Part shown: piece after piece, positions 9,784-18,696 of the stretch | Position numbering within the stretch: position 1 is the stretch's first letter | Layout of the letters: the number at the start of each line of letters is the position of its first letter | Assembly (NCBI RefSeq): GCF_029360725.1 | Contig: NZ_JARKMY010000002.1 | Coordinates: forward strand, 806,001-870,000 | DNA length: 64,000 nucleotides | DNA from: Chryseolinea sp. H1M3-3 | GTDB lineage: Bacteria > Bacteroidota > Bacteroidia > Cytophagales > Cyclobacteriaceae | Direction: 5' to 3' | The notes under the pieces: model-generated | What the model saw: only the letters and a program-made list of their open reading frames with translations | What the model was told of the DNA's origin: nothing | Databases searched by the model: none | Translations under genes and position numbers: made by a program

Positions 9784-11118
9784 GTGGATAGAAAGACGGT
9801 CTTGATGTTTGGATGGGAATTTCCGCCGCATATTTCCGGCGGACTAGGAACGGCGTGTTATGGCCTTACGAAATCCCTGATGGAGGAAAATATCCGCGTG
9901 CTGTTTGTAGTCCCACATGCCTATGGAGACGAAAAGTTTGAGATGATCAGCGCATCTAAAATATTAGTCGGAGCAACTGAAGAAGAAGTGATAATTCCGG
10001 GGACTATCCATACCGCTGAACAGGAATCAGTAGAGATAAAAGTAGCGTCTACGTTAGTGCCGTACACAAATGTTGAGTCGTGGCATGAAACGAAATCTAT
10101 CACGAAGTGGACTTACGAATATCTAACTGAAGACACCACCGAAAAGAAGATTGTCGGGGGAAAACGTTATGCATTCACAGGGTCGTATGGTCCATCTTTA
10201 ATGGAGGAAGTTGTGTCCTACGCAGAAGTAGCATCCGTTATAGCGCAACAATATTCCTTTGATTTAATCCATGCGCACGATTGGCTTACCTATAGAGCAG
10301 GGATTGAAGCAAAGAAGGTTTCCGGAAAACCCCTGATCATTCATGTACATGCTACTGAATACGACAGAGCGGGAGAAAAAAATATTAATCCGGAGGTATT
10401 TGAAATAGAACGCGAGGGAATGGAGGAGGCCGACCTGATCATAGCGGTCAGCCATCTAACGAAAGATATTGTCGTTTCGCGATACAACATCCCTGAAGAC
10501 AAGGTAAGGGTTGTTCACAATGGAATTACTCCCGATGAAATTATAAATACGTTAGACTTACCGAAGATTGGTGACCACATCGTAACATTCTTAGGAAGAA
10601 TCACCTATCAGAAAGGGCCACAATATTTTATTGAAGCTGCACGCATCGTCCTGGATTATTTTCCCGAAACGCATTTTATCATGGCAGGATCCGGAGATCT
10701 TTTGCCAGCCATGATGGAACGGGTGGCGCAGTTAAAAATGTCGTCACGATTTCATTTTACCGGCTTCTTGAAAGCTGATCAAATACATCGTGTATGGTCG
10801 GTTAGTGATCTCTATGTTATGCCGTCTGTCTCAGAGCCTTTTGGAATTACCCCACTGGAGGCCATTCAATCAGGGGTGCCTGTTATTGTTTCCAATCAAT
10901 CCGGCGTCGCAGAAGTAATGGAGCACGCTATAAAAATAGATTTTTGGGATATCGACGCGATGGCCAGCGCGATGCTCAACGTCTTAAAGTACAAAAAACT
11001 TTCAAGCTTACTTCAGATCAACAGCAAAAGGGAGCTTGAATCACTTACCTGGACTCAAGCTTCAAAAAAAATTAAAGACCTCTATCATGAACTCACAGCC
11101 ATCATCCAGCCAAACTAA
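9784..11118 (+). CDS. Glycosyltransferase family 4, glycogen-synthase-like
   Basis: A 444-residue GT-B fold retaining glycosyltransferase. The N-terminal FGWEFPPHISGGLGTACYGL carries the glycine-rich nucleotide-sugar loop typical of starch/glycogen synthase-like enzymes, and the C-terminal half carries GRITYQKG and EPFGITPLEAIQSGVPVIVS with the E-x7-E pair. The 3' end overlaps the next gene (GH57 alpha-glucan enzyme) by 32 bp, so they are translationally coupled. This pairing suggests synthesis or remodelling of an intracellular alpha-glucan. GTG start assigned because the conserved first strand begins only a few residues later. Confidence 0.9.
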   Translation: MDRKTVLMFGWEFPPHISGGLGTACYGLTKSLMEENIRVLFVVPHAYGDEKFEMISASKILVGATEEEVIIPGTIHTAEQESVEIKVASTLVPYTNVESWHETKSITKWTYEYLTEDTTEKKIVGGKRYAFTGSYGPSLMEEVVSYAEVASVIAQQYSFDLIHAHDWLTYRAGIEAKKVSGKPLIIHVHATEYDRAGEKNINPEVFEIEREGMEEADLIIAVSHLTKDIVVSRYNIPEDKVRVVHNGITPDEIINTLDLPKIGDHIVTFLGRITYQKGPQYFIEAARIVLDYFPETHFIMAGSGDLLPAMMERVAQLKMSSRFHFTGFLKADQIHRVWSVSDLYVMPSVSEPFGITPLEAIQSGVPVIVSNQSGVAEVMEHAIKIDFWDIDAMASAMLNVLKYKKLSSLLQINSKRELESLTWTQASKKIKDLYHELTAIIQPN

Positions 11119-12373
11119 ATACCTGAATGTATATTTCCAGGTTCATCAACCGAAACGCCTCAAAAAATTTCAATTTTTTGATATCGGATCCAACGCTTCA
11201 TACTTTGATGATGCCTTGAATGAAAACATATTAAAAAGAATCGCGCAAAATTGTTATCTGCCCGCGAATAAAATGCTTCTTAAGCTTATCAAAAAACATC
11301 AGCAAATAAGAATCACATTTTCCATTTCCGGGGTAGCGCTGGACCAACTGTCGGCCTATGCTCCCGAAGTCTTGGAGAGCTTTCGAGCCCTTGCGGCTAC
11401 GGGCGCTGTAGAATTCTTAGGCGAGACTTATTATCATTCGTTGTCATTTATGGTAGATAAAACTGAATTTGTTACACAGGTAAAACAGCATCAAAAAAAA
11501 GTTAGTGAGCTTTTTGGTGTCAAGCCCCAAATTTTCAGAAACACGGAATTGATTTATTCAAATGGTATTGGTGAAGTTGTGCATGAATTGGGTTTTAAAG
11601 GAATGTACCTGGATGGTGTGGAGAGTTTATTGAAAGGAAAAACACCGAATGCATTATATAAACACCCTGCTGCAGATCTAATCCTTTTTCCACGCAATTA
11701 TGCTTTAAGTGACGATATCGCTTTTCGTTATTCAGATACGAATTGGTGTGAATATCCTTTAACGCCGAACAAATATGTCTCTTGGCTGAAAGGTATTCCC
11801 GCCGATCAGAATTTCATCGGACTGGGTTTGGATTATGAAACTTTTGGTGAACACAAAAAAGCTGATTGCGGAATTTTTGAATTTATGCAGAACGTTTTGT
11901 CCAACCTGGCCAATGATAAAAAGTTTCAATTTGTAACGCCATCAGAAGCGATTAAGCTGTTGGAACCAGTCGATGTTGTTTCAACAAGTAAACTGATTTC
12001 CTGGGCAGATCAGGAACGTGATCTTTCCGCCTGGTTAGGTGGGGACTTGCAGGCTGACGCGTTTGATACGTTAACGAAACTGCATAGCAAAATTTTAGGC
12101 ACTGGTAATGCGAAACTTATAGCTGACTATCGCTACTTGCAGACTAGCGACCATTTTTACTATATGTGCACAAAAAAGGATAATGATGGCAATGTGCATC
12201 AGTATTTTAGCCCCTATGGTTCTCCTTACGAAGCCTTTATGAATTACATGAATGTATTGGGAGACCTTGAGCTCAAAGTCAAGAATGAAATGGAAAAACA
12301 AGCGCGAAGTCACTGGTATCAATTCGTGAAGCGTGAAACACCCGGCGTGAACACATCAATTGCTGCTAAATAA
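11087..12373 (+). CDS. Glycoside hydrolase family 57 alpha-glucan enzyme
   Basis: A GH57 protein of 428 residues. Family motifs in order are YFQVHQP (motif 1), the ISGVALDQL region, GETYYHSL, FRNTELIYS containing the likely catalytic Glu, and GLDYETFGEH containing the likely catalytic Asp. A longer frame begins with TTG at 11036, but the ATG at 11087 places the HQP motif at the usual distance from the N terminus. It overlaps the GT4 gene. GH57 includes amylases, 4-alpha-glucanotransferases and branching enzymes; the length fits a short amylase-type member. Cytoplasmic, no signal peptide. Confidence 0.9.
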   Translation: MNSQPSSSQTKYLNVYFQVHQPKRLKKFQFFDIGSNASYFDDALNENILKRIAQNCYLPANKMLLKLIKKHQQIRITFSISGVALDQLSAYAPEVLESFRALAATGAVEFLGETYYHSLSFMVDKTEFVTQVKQHQKKVSELFGVKPQIFRNTELIYSNGIGEVVHELGFKGMYLDGVESLLKGKTPNALYKHPAADLILFPRNYALSDDIAFRYSDTNWCEYPLTPNKYVSWLKGIPADQNFIGLGLDYETFGEHKKADCGIFEFMQNVLSNLANDKKFQFVTPSEAIKLLEPVDVVSTSKLISWADQERDLSAWLGGDLQADAFDTLTKLHSKILGTGNAKLIADYRYLQTSDHFYYMCTKKDNDGNVHQYFSPYGSPYEAFMNYMNVLGDLELKVKNEMEKQARSHWYQFVKRETPGVNTSIAAK

Positions 12374-12705
12374 TGTTTCTGTTGAGGTACAGCGGTGCGG
12401 AGAAAATCCCGCCCGCTTATTCTCCGCCCGCTTACAGCATATACGGAAAGGTAGACAAAGTGATAGTCAATTGCCGCAAACTCTTGAATATACCTGGCTG
12501 TTTTTTGAGTCAGTTTTCTCTGCACCAAGCCTCATTGATGACCTTTTAAAAAATGACTTAAGGGTATGCCAGTTCCAAGCTGAATTTATGATAAGAATCA
12601 GTTGGGCATAAAATAAATGTCACTGTTAAACTCACTTTTCATTGACAAATTTGATCTTAACGATACGGAATTTTTAATCGAGTCAGAAAACATAATACTA
12701 CTGTC
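12374..12705. other. Intergenic stretch, possible hairpin and promoter
   Basis: No gene is supported. An inverted repeat GCGGAGAA (12397-12404) / TTCTCCGC (12420-12427) follows the GH57 stop and might end that transcript, although no T-run follows. The UspA 2 promoter with its regulatory core is at the right. Confidence 0.4.
12589..12600. promoter_or_regulatory. CRP/FNR-like site before UspA 2
   Basis: TGATAAGAATCA, an FNR-type TGAT-N4-ATCA core, ends 105 bp before the second UspA gene. Confidence 0.5.
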
Positions 12706-13587
12706 ATGAAAACCATTTTAGTACCTACCGATTTTTCCGCTTATTCCACGAATGCCTTATTTACGGCTGTGGCAATAGTAAAACCAGCTGGTGGAGAGAT
12801 AATTTTGCAGCACAACATTCCGACCCTGCTTACCCGTTGGGAGGCTTTATCGGAGACAGAAAAGATGAAACACCCCGAAGTTATCATAAGCACAAATGAA
12901 GCATTGGTAAAACTTCAAGACCTGTCGGGAAGTGGTCTATTTAAAGACATCCCTGTGAAAAAAGTTATTACGTATGGTGTGACAAGCGATGAAATTATTC
13001 GACAATCGAAACAGGAAAATGTAGATGTTATTGTAATGGGGTCCCACGGAAATACCGCCGCCGGTAAAGACTTTATTGCCTCAACTACACAAAGAGTAAT
13101 CCGTGAATCTTCGCGCCCTGTATTAGCGGTTAAAAAAGAAAAGCGCGATGTGAAGTGGAACAAGGTTGTACTTCCTGATACTTTTGACTTTGACATCAGC
13201 AAACCCTTCGGAAAGGTAAGAAAGATCGTTCAGGCATTGGGGTCCACGATTCAATTGCTTTATATCAACACGCCGGATAACTTTAAAAACACCGAAGAGA
13301 TTCACCTACGGATGAAGGCGTTTGAAATGCGGTATCCTGAGTTAAAATTTGAAAGAGCGATCTATGACCATCCTGACGTTGAAAAAGGAATTTTACAATT
13401 TCTCGAAATAGAAAAACCTGAGTATGTTGCGATGATCACCTATGACCATAAAAATCATCCCAAATGTTTTGTTAGCGTTACCGAAACGGTTGTTTACCAT
13501 GCCCATATACCTGTGTTAGCCGTTTCTGTAAATTCTGCTGCTGTCGAAGATAAGACTGAAAAGGATTTGGCAAGTAGTACAATGTGA
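12706..13587 (+). CDS. Tandem-domain universal stress protein (UspA 2)
   Basis: A 293-residue protein with two Usp domains. The first begins KTILVPTDFSAYS and ends with VIVMGSHGNTAAGKDF followed by STTQRVIRESSRPVLAV, which matches the ATP-binding G-x2-G-x9-G(S/T) loop in outline. The second (from about residue 150) is divergent, with VAMITYDHKNHPKCF in place of the loop. Stand-alone transcription unit with a CRP/FNR-like site in its promoter; convergent with the Gre-like gene. Confidence 0.92.
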   Translation: MKTILVPTDFSAYSTNALFTAVAIVKPAGGEIILQHNIPTLLTRWEALSETEKMKHPEVIISTNEALVKLQDLSGSGLFKDIPVKKVITYGVTSDEIIRQSKQENVDVIVMGSHGNTAAGKDFIASTTQRVIRESSRPVLAVKKEKRDVKWNKVVLPDTFDFDISKPFGKVRKIVQALGSTIQLLYINTPDNFKNTEEIHLRMKAFEMRYPELKFERAIYDHPDVEKGILQFLEIEKPEYVAMITYDHKNHPKCFVSVTETVVYHAHIPVLAVSVNSAAVEDKTEKDLASSTM

Positions 13588-14004
13588 TCTTCCGAGCAGG
13601 GTAGGTATAAGCAATGTGTAGGTGGACTATTTTTAATTTAACCTTTTTCAGTATGATAGAAAGAACAACAAAACTTTTGTTGCCGCCATGATAGAATGCT
13701 GGGTGCGGCACGCCCAACATATCGGGATGGAAAGGAGTGCAGGAATCTGGCACCAATCCCTTACGCTGGTACATCAGGACTGAATGGCCGTCATCATCAA
13801 CGCAGGACTTTCAGGCCTGCGTTAAAAAGTAAGAAGCGGCATCAAGCCCCGGAAAGGGCGAAATAAAACGTATGAGATATCAAATGTGTCTACTCTAAAA
13901 CAATTCAATGTTGAATATCATCATTTCAGACATAATAGTATGCGTGATATGAACCTGCGGATGACTTGGAGCCTGCATATTATCTTTCTGCAGAAGGTGA
14001 TTAT
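13588..14004. other. Non-coding stretch with hairpin
   Basis: About 417 bp between convergent genes. The plus strand contains short broken frames (from 13652 and 13688) that may be gene debris but were not recognised. A perfect hairpin AACGCAGG (13799-13806) / CCTGCGTT (13816-13823) with a 9-nt loop lies here and could stop transcription from either side, though it lacks a T-run. Confidence 0.4.
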
Positions 14005-14490
14005 TTAAAAGAGGTCTACGATATTGTACACCTCATCTTTAAAAGAAAAACTTTCTCCTTTTTTCTTTCCTTCCATAGCCTGGTAAATGGGTGCTTGAGT
14101 AGAAAGGCCAAAGATGGTGAGGCCATCAACTTTAAAACGTTCTATACTCACAGAGACAAAGAAAATATCCTTATCAGTTACTACAACACTACCGAGTTGA
14201 ACCGTATTGTGGATATTGCCAATAGTTGGAGCCATGTCATATAATATTTTCATTTCCTCATTGGCAAACGTAAGTTGCTCGGCAATCGAATTTGAATTTT
14301 GTACTAACGCCGTATTAAACTCTTGTTGGGAGAGGTCGATCTCCTCTTCATTAACAACAGTCTCACTGGATAACATATCTTTAATACTTCGTCTGAAATC
14401 GTCAATAACGGTCTGATGTTTTTTGATGCCATCGTCTAGAATTTTCTTTTTAAGTTCCACATGGCTTGCGGTAAGAATGTTGATCGACAT
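14005..14490 (-). CDS. GreA/GreB-like transcription elongation factor family protein
   Basis: A 161-residue protein whose C-terminal half (about 95-161) fits the GreA/GreB C-terminal FKBP-like domain: VQLGSVVVTD, then LSTQAPIYQAMEGKKKGESF and a final YNIVDL strand. The N-terminal half (1-90) is helical and carries acidic residues (SSETVVNEEEIDLS) where Gre factors have the coiled-coil tip that enters the RNA polymerase secondary channel. Gre-like relatives such as Rnk modulate RNA polymerase rather than cleave RNA, so the precise activity is open. Divergent from prs across a region with a striking inverted repeat. Confidence 0.72.
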   Translation of the reverse strand: MSINILTASHVELKKKILDDGIKKHQTVIDDFRRSIKDMLSSETVVNEEEIDLSQQEFNTALVQNSNSIAEQLTFANEEMKILYDMAPTIGNIHNTVQLGSVVVTDKDIFFVSVSIERFKVDGLTIFGLSTQAPIYQAMEGKKKGESFSFKDEVYNIVDLF

Positions 14491-14590
14491 AGTAGTAAGT
14501 TTTAGTCGTTAAAGTTTATCCGAGGTGGGAAATATATTCTTTCAGTTGGATAATGCATATCGAATATGGTCGACCATCGTAAATTTTGAA

Positions 14591-14626
14591 ATAACAAAAA
14601 TCACTCTTAACAATGATTTTTGTTAT
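14591..14626. promoter_or_regulatory. Perfect 13-bp inverted repeat between gre-like gene and prs
   Basis: ATAACAAAAATCA (14591-14603) and its exact reverse complement TGATTTTTGTTAT (14614-14626) are separated by 10 nt. Each arm differs by one base from the TGA-N6-TCA core seen in the other island promoters. It lies 44 bp before the chosen prs ATG and about 100 bp before the gre-like start. Could be an operator or a 5' UTR hairpin. Confidence 0.5.
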
Positions 14627-14669
14627 CCCTGATGACCCCTTCATACATTACTTTTCGAACAGGAAGAAT

Positions 14670-15647
14670 ATGCGAATATTTGCACTTCATACCAGTCAGG
14701 ATTTTGCTGAGAAAGTGGCAGACTTTCTTGACCGGTCGCTTGATTCCCTCGAGGAAAGAAATTTTGAAGATGGCGAGCATAAGATCCGTCCATTAGTAAG
14801 CGTACGCGATGAAGATGTATATGTCGTTCATGCCCTTTATGCCGATGAACGGGAAAGTGTGAATGATAAACTATGCAAGCTGTTATTCTTCATTGCCACC
14901 TTAAAAGACGCCGGTGCAAAACGAGTCACGGCAGTTGTTCCATACTTGTGTTACGCCAGGAAAGACCGGCGAACCAAAGCGAGAGACCCGGTGACCTCAC
15001 GGTATGTTGCAACGCTGTTTGAAGCTGTCCGCGTAGACACCATAGTCACGATAGAAGTGCACAATCTTCAGGCTTATCAGAATGCATTTCATTGCCAGTC
15101 CGAAAATCTTGTAGCATATCAGCTTTTTGTAAGTTATTTTCTGAGTGTCTTGCAAAAGGATGAGCAGGTTGTGGTAATGTCGCCTGACATCGGCGGTGTA
15201 AAACGTGCAGAGCAATTTAGGGACAGATTGGCAAAAGGATTGGCAGCGGATGTTGACATGGCATTTATGGAAAAAATCCGCAGTAAAGGGATCGTGAGCG
15301 GGGAGACCGTTGTGGGAAATGTAAACAGGAAGACCGTTATAATTATTGACGATTTGATCAACAGCGGCAGTACGATTGCGAGGGCAGCAGCTGCATGTGG
15401 AAAACTTGGTGCGTTAAAAGTTTATGCCGTGGCCACTCATGGAGTATTCAATAAGAAAGCAAAGGAGGCACTTCGAGAAAAATCTTTGACAAGCATCATC
15501 GTTACGAATACCGTAAATACAGCTACGCTGGACGAAACATTTTTTAAAAATAAGTTGGTTGTTTTAGATGTTTCGCCACTGTTTGCTGAGACTATCCGGA
15601 GATTGAATTCCGGAGGCTCGATTGTTTCTTTGATGGATATCGAATGA
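14670..15647 (+). CDS. prs: Ribose-phosphate pyrophosphokinase (PRPP synthase)
   Basis: A 325-residue PRPP synthetase that makes phosphoribosyl pyrophosphate from ribose 5-phosphate and ATP. Visible are the N-terminal FEDGEHKIRPL, the loop PYLCYARKDRRTKARDP, and the PRPP-binding loop VIIIDDLINSGSTIARAA. The usual DLHxxQxQGFF segment is altered to EVHNLQAYQNAF, so this is a divergent, probably accessory paralogue. A longer frame starts at 14613 inside the inverted repeat, but MRIFALHTS at 14670 with AGGA 6-9 nt upstream fits the family. It leads a likely operon with the COG2187 gene (3-bp gap) and a small gene. Confidence 0.9.
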   Translation: MRIFALHTSQDFAEKVADFLDRSLDSLEERNFEDGEHKIRPLVSVRDEDVYVVHALYADERESVNDKLCKLLFFIATLKDAGAKRVTAVVPYLCYARKDRRTKARDPVTSRYVATLFEAVRVDTIVTIEVHNLQAYQNAFHCQSENLVAYQLFVSYFLSVLQKDEQVVVMSPDIGGVKRAEQFRDRLAKGLAADVDMAFMEKIRSKGIVSGETVVGNVNRKTVIIIDDLINSGSTIARAAAACGKLGALKVYAVATHGVFNKKAKEALREKSLTSIIVTNTVNTATLDETFFKNKLVVLDVSPLFAETIRRLNSGGSIVSLMDIE

Positions 15648-15650
15648 CTT

Positions 15651-16691
15651 ATGTTGAATGAAATGTCGACTGTATCCGATAGTACGTATTCATTGCAGGA
15701 TAAAGTAGATTTTCTGAGTAACCCGAAAATCTACCCGGCTACAACGGTAGAAGTACTGGAAACCCATATGTCGTATATTTTCTTTGCGGATCAGTTTGTT
15801 TATAAGCTGAAGAAGCCCGTGCTATATGATTTTTTAGATTTCAGGTCTAAGGCCTCCCGTTACTTTTTTTGCATGGAAGAATTGCGAATAAACCAGCCGT
15901 TGGCATCAGATACATATCTTGATGTGGTACCACTGACTTTTTCTGATCACGGCTTTTCATTGGATGGTAAAGGAGACATGATCGATTGGCTGGTGAAAAT
16001 GAAGCGACTTCCCAAAGAATACATGCTTGATAAAGCGATAGAGCGGGGACTGGCCTCCAATGATCGGGTAGAAGATGCCGCTGAAATGCTGGTTGGTTTT
16101 TATATGACATCTGCAGCGAATAGAATCAGCGCTCATCATTTCAGACAACAATTTATTCGGGAGATCGAATTGAATAGTGTCGAACTGCTGCGCAAGGAAT
16201 TTAATTTAGAGAAGTCCGCTGTGGTAAGGATACCAACAGACCTTCTTCATTTTGTTTTCAACTATGCAAATTACTTTGACGAACGGGTTTCTCGCTCACG
16301 AATTGTCGACGGTCATGGTGATTTGAGGCCTGAACACATCTGCCTCGCCCCAAAACCTGTAATCATCGACAGGATTGAGTTCAACACAAATCTTCGGGTA
16401 TTGGATGTTGCAGAAGAACTTTCGTTCCTCGCATTAGAATGTGAGATTTTAAATTCACCCGCCGTGGGACAAATATTTCTAAAGGTCTATGAAACGAAAA
16501 GTTATGACAAGATCCCGAAGGAGCTGATTAATTTCTATAAAGCGAAACGGGCATTTCTCCGGGCGAAACTTTCAATTCACCATTTACTCGAAAAAAGATA
16601 CCAAACTGAAAAACAAAAGTGGATAAACCGCTGTAATAATTATCTCGCCGCAGCGCGCGTTTATTGTGACCGACTTCCAAAAAAATCTTAA
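15651..16691 (+). CDS. COG2187 aminoglycoside-phosphotransferase-like protein
   Basis: A 346-residue protein of the kinase-like family COG2187. Diagnostic segments are ETHMSYIFFADQFVYKLKKP near the N terminus, VDGHGDLRPEHICL (catalytic-loop-like HGDL) and IIDRIEFNTNLRVLDVAEEL (metal-binding-loop-like). In many bacteria this domain is fused to a C-terminal P-loop kinase (COG0645); here the protein stops after the first domain and no P-loop is present. Mycobacterium tuberculosis Rv2004c, a DosR-regulated gene, has the fused form. Substrate unknown. Starts 3 bp after prs. Confidence 0.8.
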   Translation: MLNEMSTVSDSTYSLQDKVDFLSNPKIYPATTVEVLETHMSYIFFADQFVYKLKKPVLYDFLDFRSKASRYFFCMEELRINQPLASDTYLDVVPLTFSDHGFSLDGKGDMIDWLVKMKRLPKEYMLDKAIERGLASNDRVEDAAEMLVGFYMTSAANRISAHHFRQQFIREIELNSVELLRKEFNLEKSAVVRIPTDLLHFVFNYANYFDERVSRSRIVDGHGDLRPEHICLAPKPVIIDRIEFNTNLRVLDVAEELSFLALECEILNSPAVGQIFLKVYETKSYDKIPKELINFYKAKRAFLRAKLSIHHLLEKRYQTEKQKWINRCNNYLAAARVYCDRLPKKS

Positions 16692-16720
16692 TGAATTTTT
16701 AAACTAAAAACAACAGTCCT

Positions 16721-16978
16721 ATGAGCCGAGTAACACAAGCCATTCCGTATAAGATAAACGACTACATCCGGGAGCGTTTCCAGGAAGATTTTTTATTTGA
16801 ATTGAAAAAAGTTATTCAGGTAAAAGAACACCCTCAATATGAAATCGAGGTATCAAAAGATGATTATATCTATAAGCTAAGCTTTAATGATGATGGTGAT
16901 CTTGTCAATGAGGAAGTGGAACCGGCGTTTTCTCAAGACGAACATGATGGGCTTGGTTTTGGAGATGTGCCAGATTGA
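16721..16978 (+). CDS. Small acidic protein, PepSY-like pattern
   Basis: An 85-residue soluble protein. The central segment YEIEVSKDDYIYKLSFNDDGDLVNEEVEPAF resembles the strand pair of PepSY-type domains, but no firm family was recognised. It follows the COG2187 gene by 29 bp in the same direction and ends about 50 bp before the convergent phosphoribosyltransferase gene. Confidence 0.65.
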   Translation: MSRVTQAIPYKINDYIRERFQEDFLFELKKVIQVKEHPQYEIEVSKDDYIYKLSFNDDGDLVNEEVEPAFSQDEHDGLGFGDVPD

Positions 16979-17027
16979 TTAATTAAAAAATACGCTGTTC
17001 GTGTGGGTATTTGTAATCTGGTACCAT

Positions 17028-17687
17028 TTAGGAGTGGGATTGAAATTTCTTCTCATGAAATTCTTTTTCCCACTTGCTCATGAATGCTAAAGCTTCTTCA
17101 TCTGTTAAGTTATCAAAATCTTCATATCCCTGAGACACTGCGCTGTAAAATGATGGCTTCTCCAGTATAATCACCTCATCGACCATCTCCGTTAAAATGG
17201 ATTCCATGCGTTCGCCTGCGATCGGCGCTGCAACGATGATCTTGGCGGCTTTCATTTTTTTGCATAGGGATATCGTGGCAAATAAAGTGGCGCCCGTTGC
17301 GATACCATCGTCGGTAATAATAACAATTCTTCCTTCCATTTTGGGCATCGGTTTTCCCTGTCTTAACTTTTGTACACGGCGCTTGATTTCTTGCTTCTGT
17401 TCTTTGAGCACCCGCTGCACCTCTGCTGTCGAAATATATTGATCTGGGGCGTCGGCAATGTAAAGACTGCCATCTTCAGCGACTGCACCGAAGGCGGCTT
17501 CAGGATTAAATGGGTATCCTAATTTCCTGGTGACGACCAGCGACATTTCTGAATTTAAATGTTTTGCAACATAGTACGCTGTTTCAACGCCACCACGGGG
17601 GATGCCAATGACAATAACATTCTGATCGCGATATTTTTCCAATGCGCGTCCTAATTGTTCTCCAGCATCTTTTCTGTCTCTAAACAT
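17028..17687 (-). CDS. Phosphoribosyltransferase-domain protein
   Basis: A 219-residue type I phosphoribosyltransferase. The PRPP loop is RIVIITDDGIATGATLFATI and the N-terminal substrate region is VIGIPRGGVETAYYVAKHL. The frame can be extended to 17777, but the ATG giving MFRDRKDAGEQLG lies 13 bp after the capA-like stop, matches family starts and avoids a long overlap. Last gene of a four-gene operon (hydrolase, DUF892, CapA-like, this). The base acted on is unknown; close relatives near dormancy genes (Rv0571c type) are uncharacterised. Confidence 0.88.
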   Translation of the reverse strand: MFRDRKDAGEQLGRALEKYRDQNVIVIGIPRGGVETAYYVAKHLNSEMSLVVTRKLGYPFNPEAAFGAVAEDGSLYIADAPDQYISTAEVQRVLKEQKQEIKRRVQKLRQGKPMPKMEGRIVIITDDGIATGATLFATISLCKKMKAAKIIVAAPIAGERMESILTEMVDEVIILEKPSFYSAVSQGYEDFDNLTDEEALAFMSKWEKEFHEKKFQSHS

Positions 17688-17700
17688 GATGGTGATAAAT

Positions 17701-18696
17701 TTAAACCCTGTTCGTTTGATTTGTTTGTTGCAACTTATGATGAATGCTAACCACGCCGTCGTCCATTTCGGTGCCAAAATCCGCAGTCAAATTTTTCAGC
17801 CTGTTTATTACCCACTGATAGTCGTCATTGCGTGCCCGGTTAACCTGGTACTGAAATATTCTTGCCGGAACACATCTGAGTTTATGTACACCAAGGTTGT
17901 CAACATGCAAAATGAAATAGGCAGAAAGATCGTTTCGAAGATCCGGATCAACAGCATAGTCATCTACAAAATCCCCTGTATCGTACAAAACCAGATTGCC
18001 GTGATAACATTCAATTCCTTGCAATATATGGGCGCTATGACCATGGACAACATGTGCGCCATGATCTATCATGTCATGGGCAAATTGTATGAAATGCGGA
18101 TATGGTTGCTCCTGCATGTTCGGGCCCCAATGGATGGATACTATTACAATGTCTGTCTGTCCTCGAAGCCGTTTTATTTCATCAAGTATTTTTTCCCTTT
18201 CATCTTCTATTGTCAGGTCAACGTAATTCGTTCCGGGCCCGGAATCGGCCTTCCAACCTGGCTCATTATCGGTAGCACCCATGACGCCGATACGGATATT
18301 ATTTTTTTCAATGACAACAGATCGAGTAGCGTCATCATAATTTTCTCCTGCGCCTACATGTTTGATATTCGCTTTGTCTAATATCCGAATTGTTTCTGTA
18401 AGGCCTGCTGCGGAATAGTCGAGAATGTGATTGTTAGCAAGGTTAGCAACGGTGACATTGGCATTCAGCAGTGATTCTACTTTGGCAGGCGTTGATTTGA
18501 AATTAAAGGTCTTTGCAACTTTTTGCTGGCTGTGTGTAAGTGTTGTTTCCAGGTTAATGATGTTGATATCGGTCTGTTGCATCAGGGATAGCATGTTCCC
18601 CCAAGGATAATTATAGCCTCTTTTAGCGATCACGGAGTCTAAAGTCCTTCCCAACATTACATCGCCTGTTAGCCCTATCGTTATTACGTTACTCAT
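17701..18696 (-). CDS. CapA-family metallophosphatase-like protein
   Basis: A 331-residue protein of the CapA/PgsA family (PGA_cap). Metallophosphatase-type motifs are GLTGDVMLGR, INLETTLT, LANNHILDYS, SIHWGPNMQEQPYP and VVHGHSAHILQG. Unlike capsule-synthesis CapA it has no membrane anchor or signal peptide, so it is probably cytoplasmic and not linked to poly-gamma-glutamate; no capB or capC lies nearby. Its ATG overlaps the stop of the DUF892 gene by 4 bp, showing translational coupling. Confidence 0.86.
   Translation of the reverse strand: MSNVITIGLTGDVMLGRTLDSVIAKRGYNYPWGNMLSLMQQTDINIINLETTLTHSQQKVAKTFNFKSTPAKVESLLNANVTVANLANNHILDYSAAGLTETIRILDKANIKHVGAGENYDDATRSVVIEKNNIRIGVMGATDNEPGWKADSGPGTNYVDLTIEDEREKILDEIKRLRGQTDIVIVSIHWGPNMQEQPYPHFIQFAHDMIDHGAHVVHGHSAHILQGIECYHGNLVLYDTGDFVDDYAVDPDLRNDLSAYFILHVDNLGVHKLRCVPARIFQYQVNRARNDDYQWVINRLKNLTADFGTEMDDGVVSIHHKLQQTNQTNRV

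Noticed and set aside
12360-12611. Plus-strand frame of 83 residues after GH57
   Set aside because: Starts inside the GH57 end, spans a hairpin and a regulatory site, and has no recognisable pattern.
13966-14244. Plus-strand frame of 92 residues
   Set aside because: Antisense to the well-supported Gre-like gene and without any family pattern.
17701-18696. Poly-gamma-glutamate capsule synthesis locus
   Set aside because: Only the CapA-like domain is present, without membrane anchor or capB/capC.
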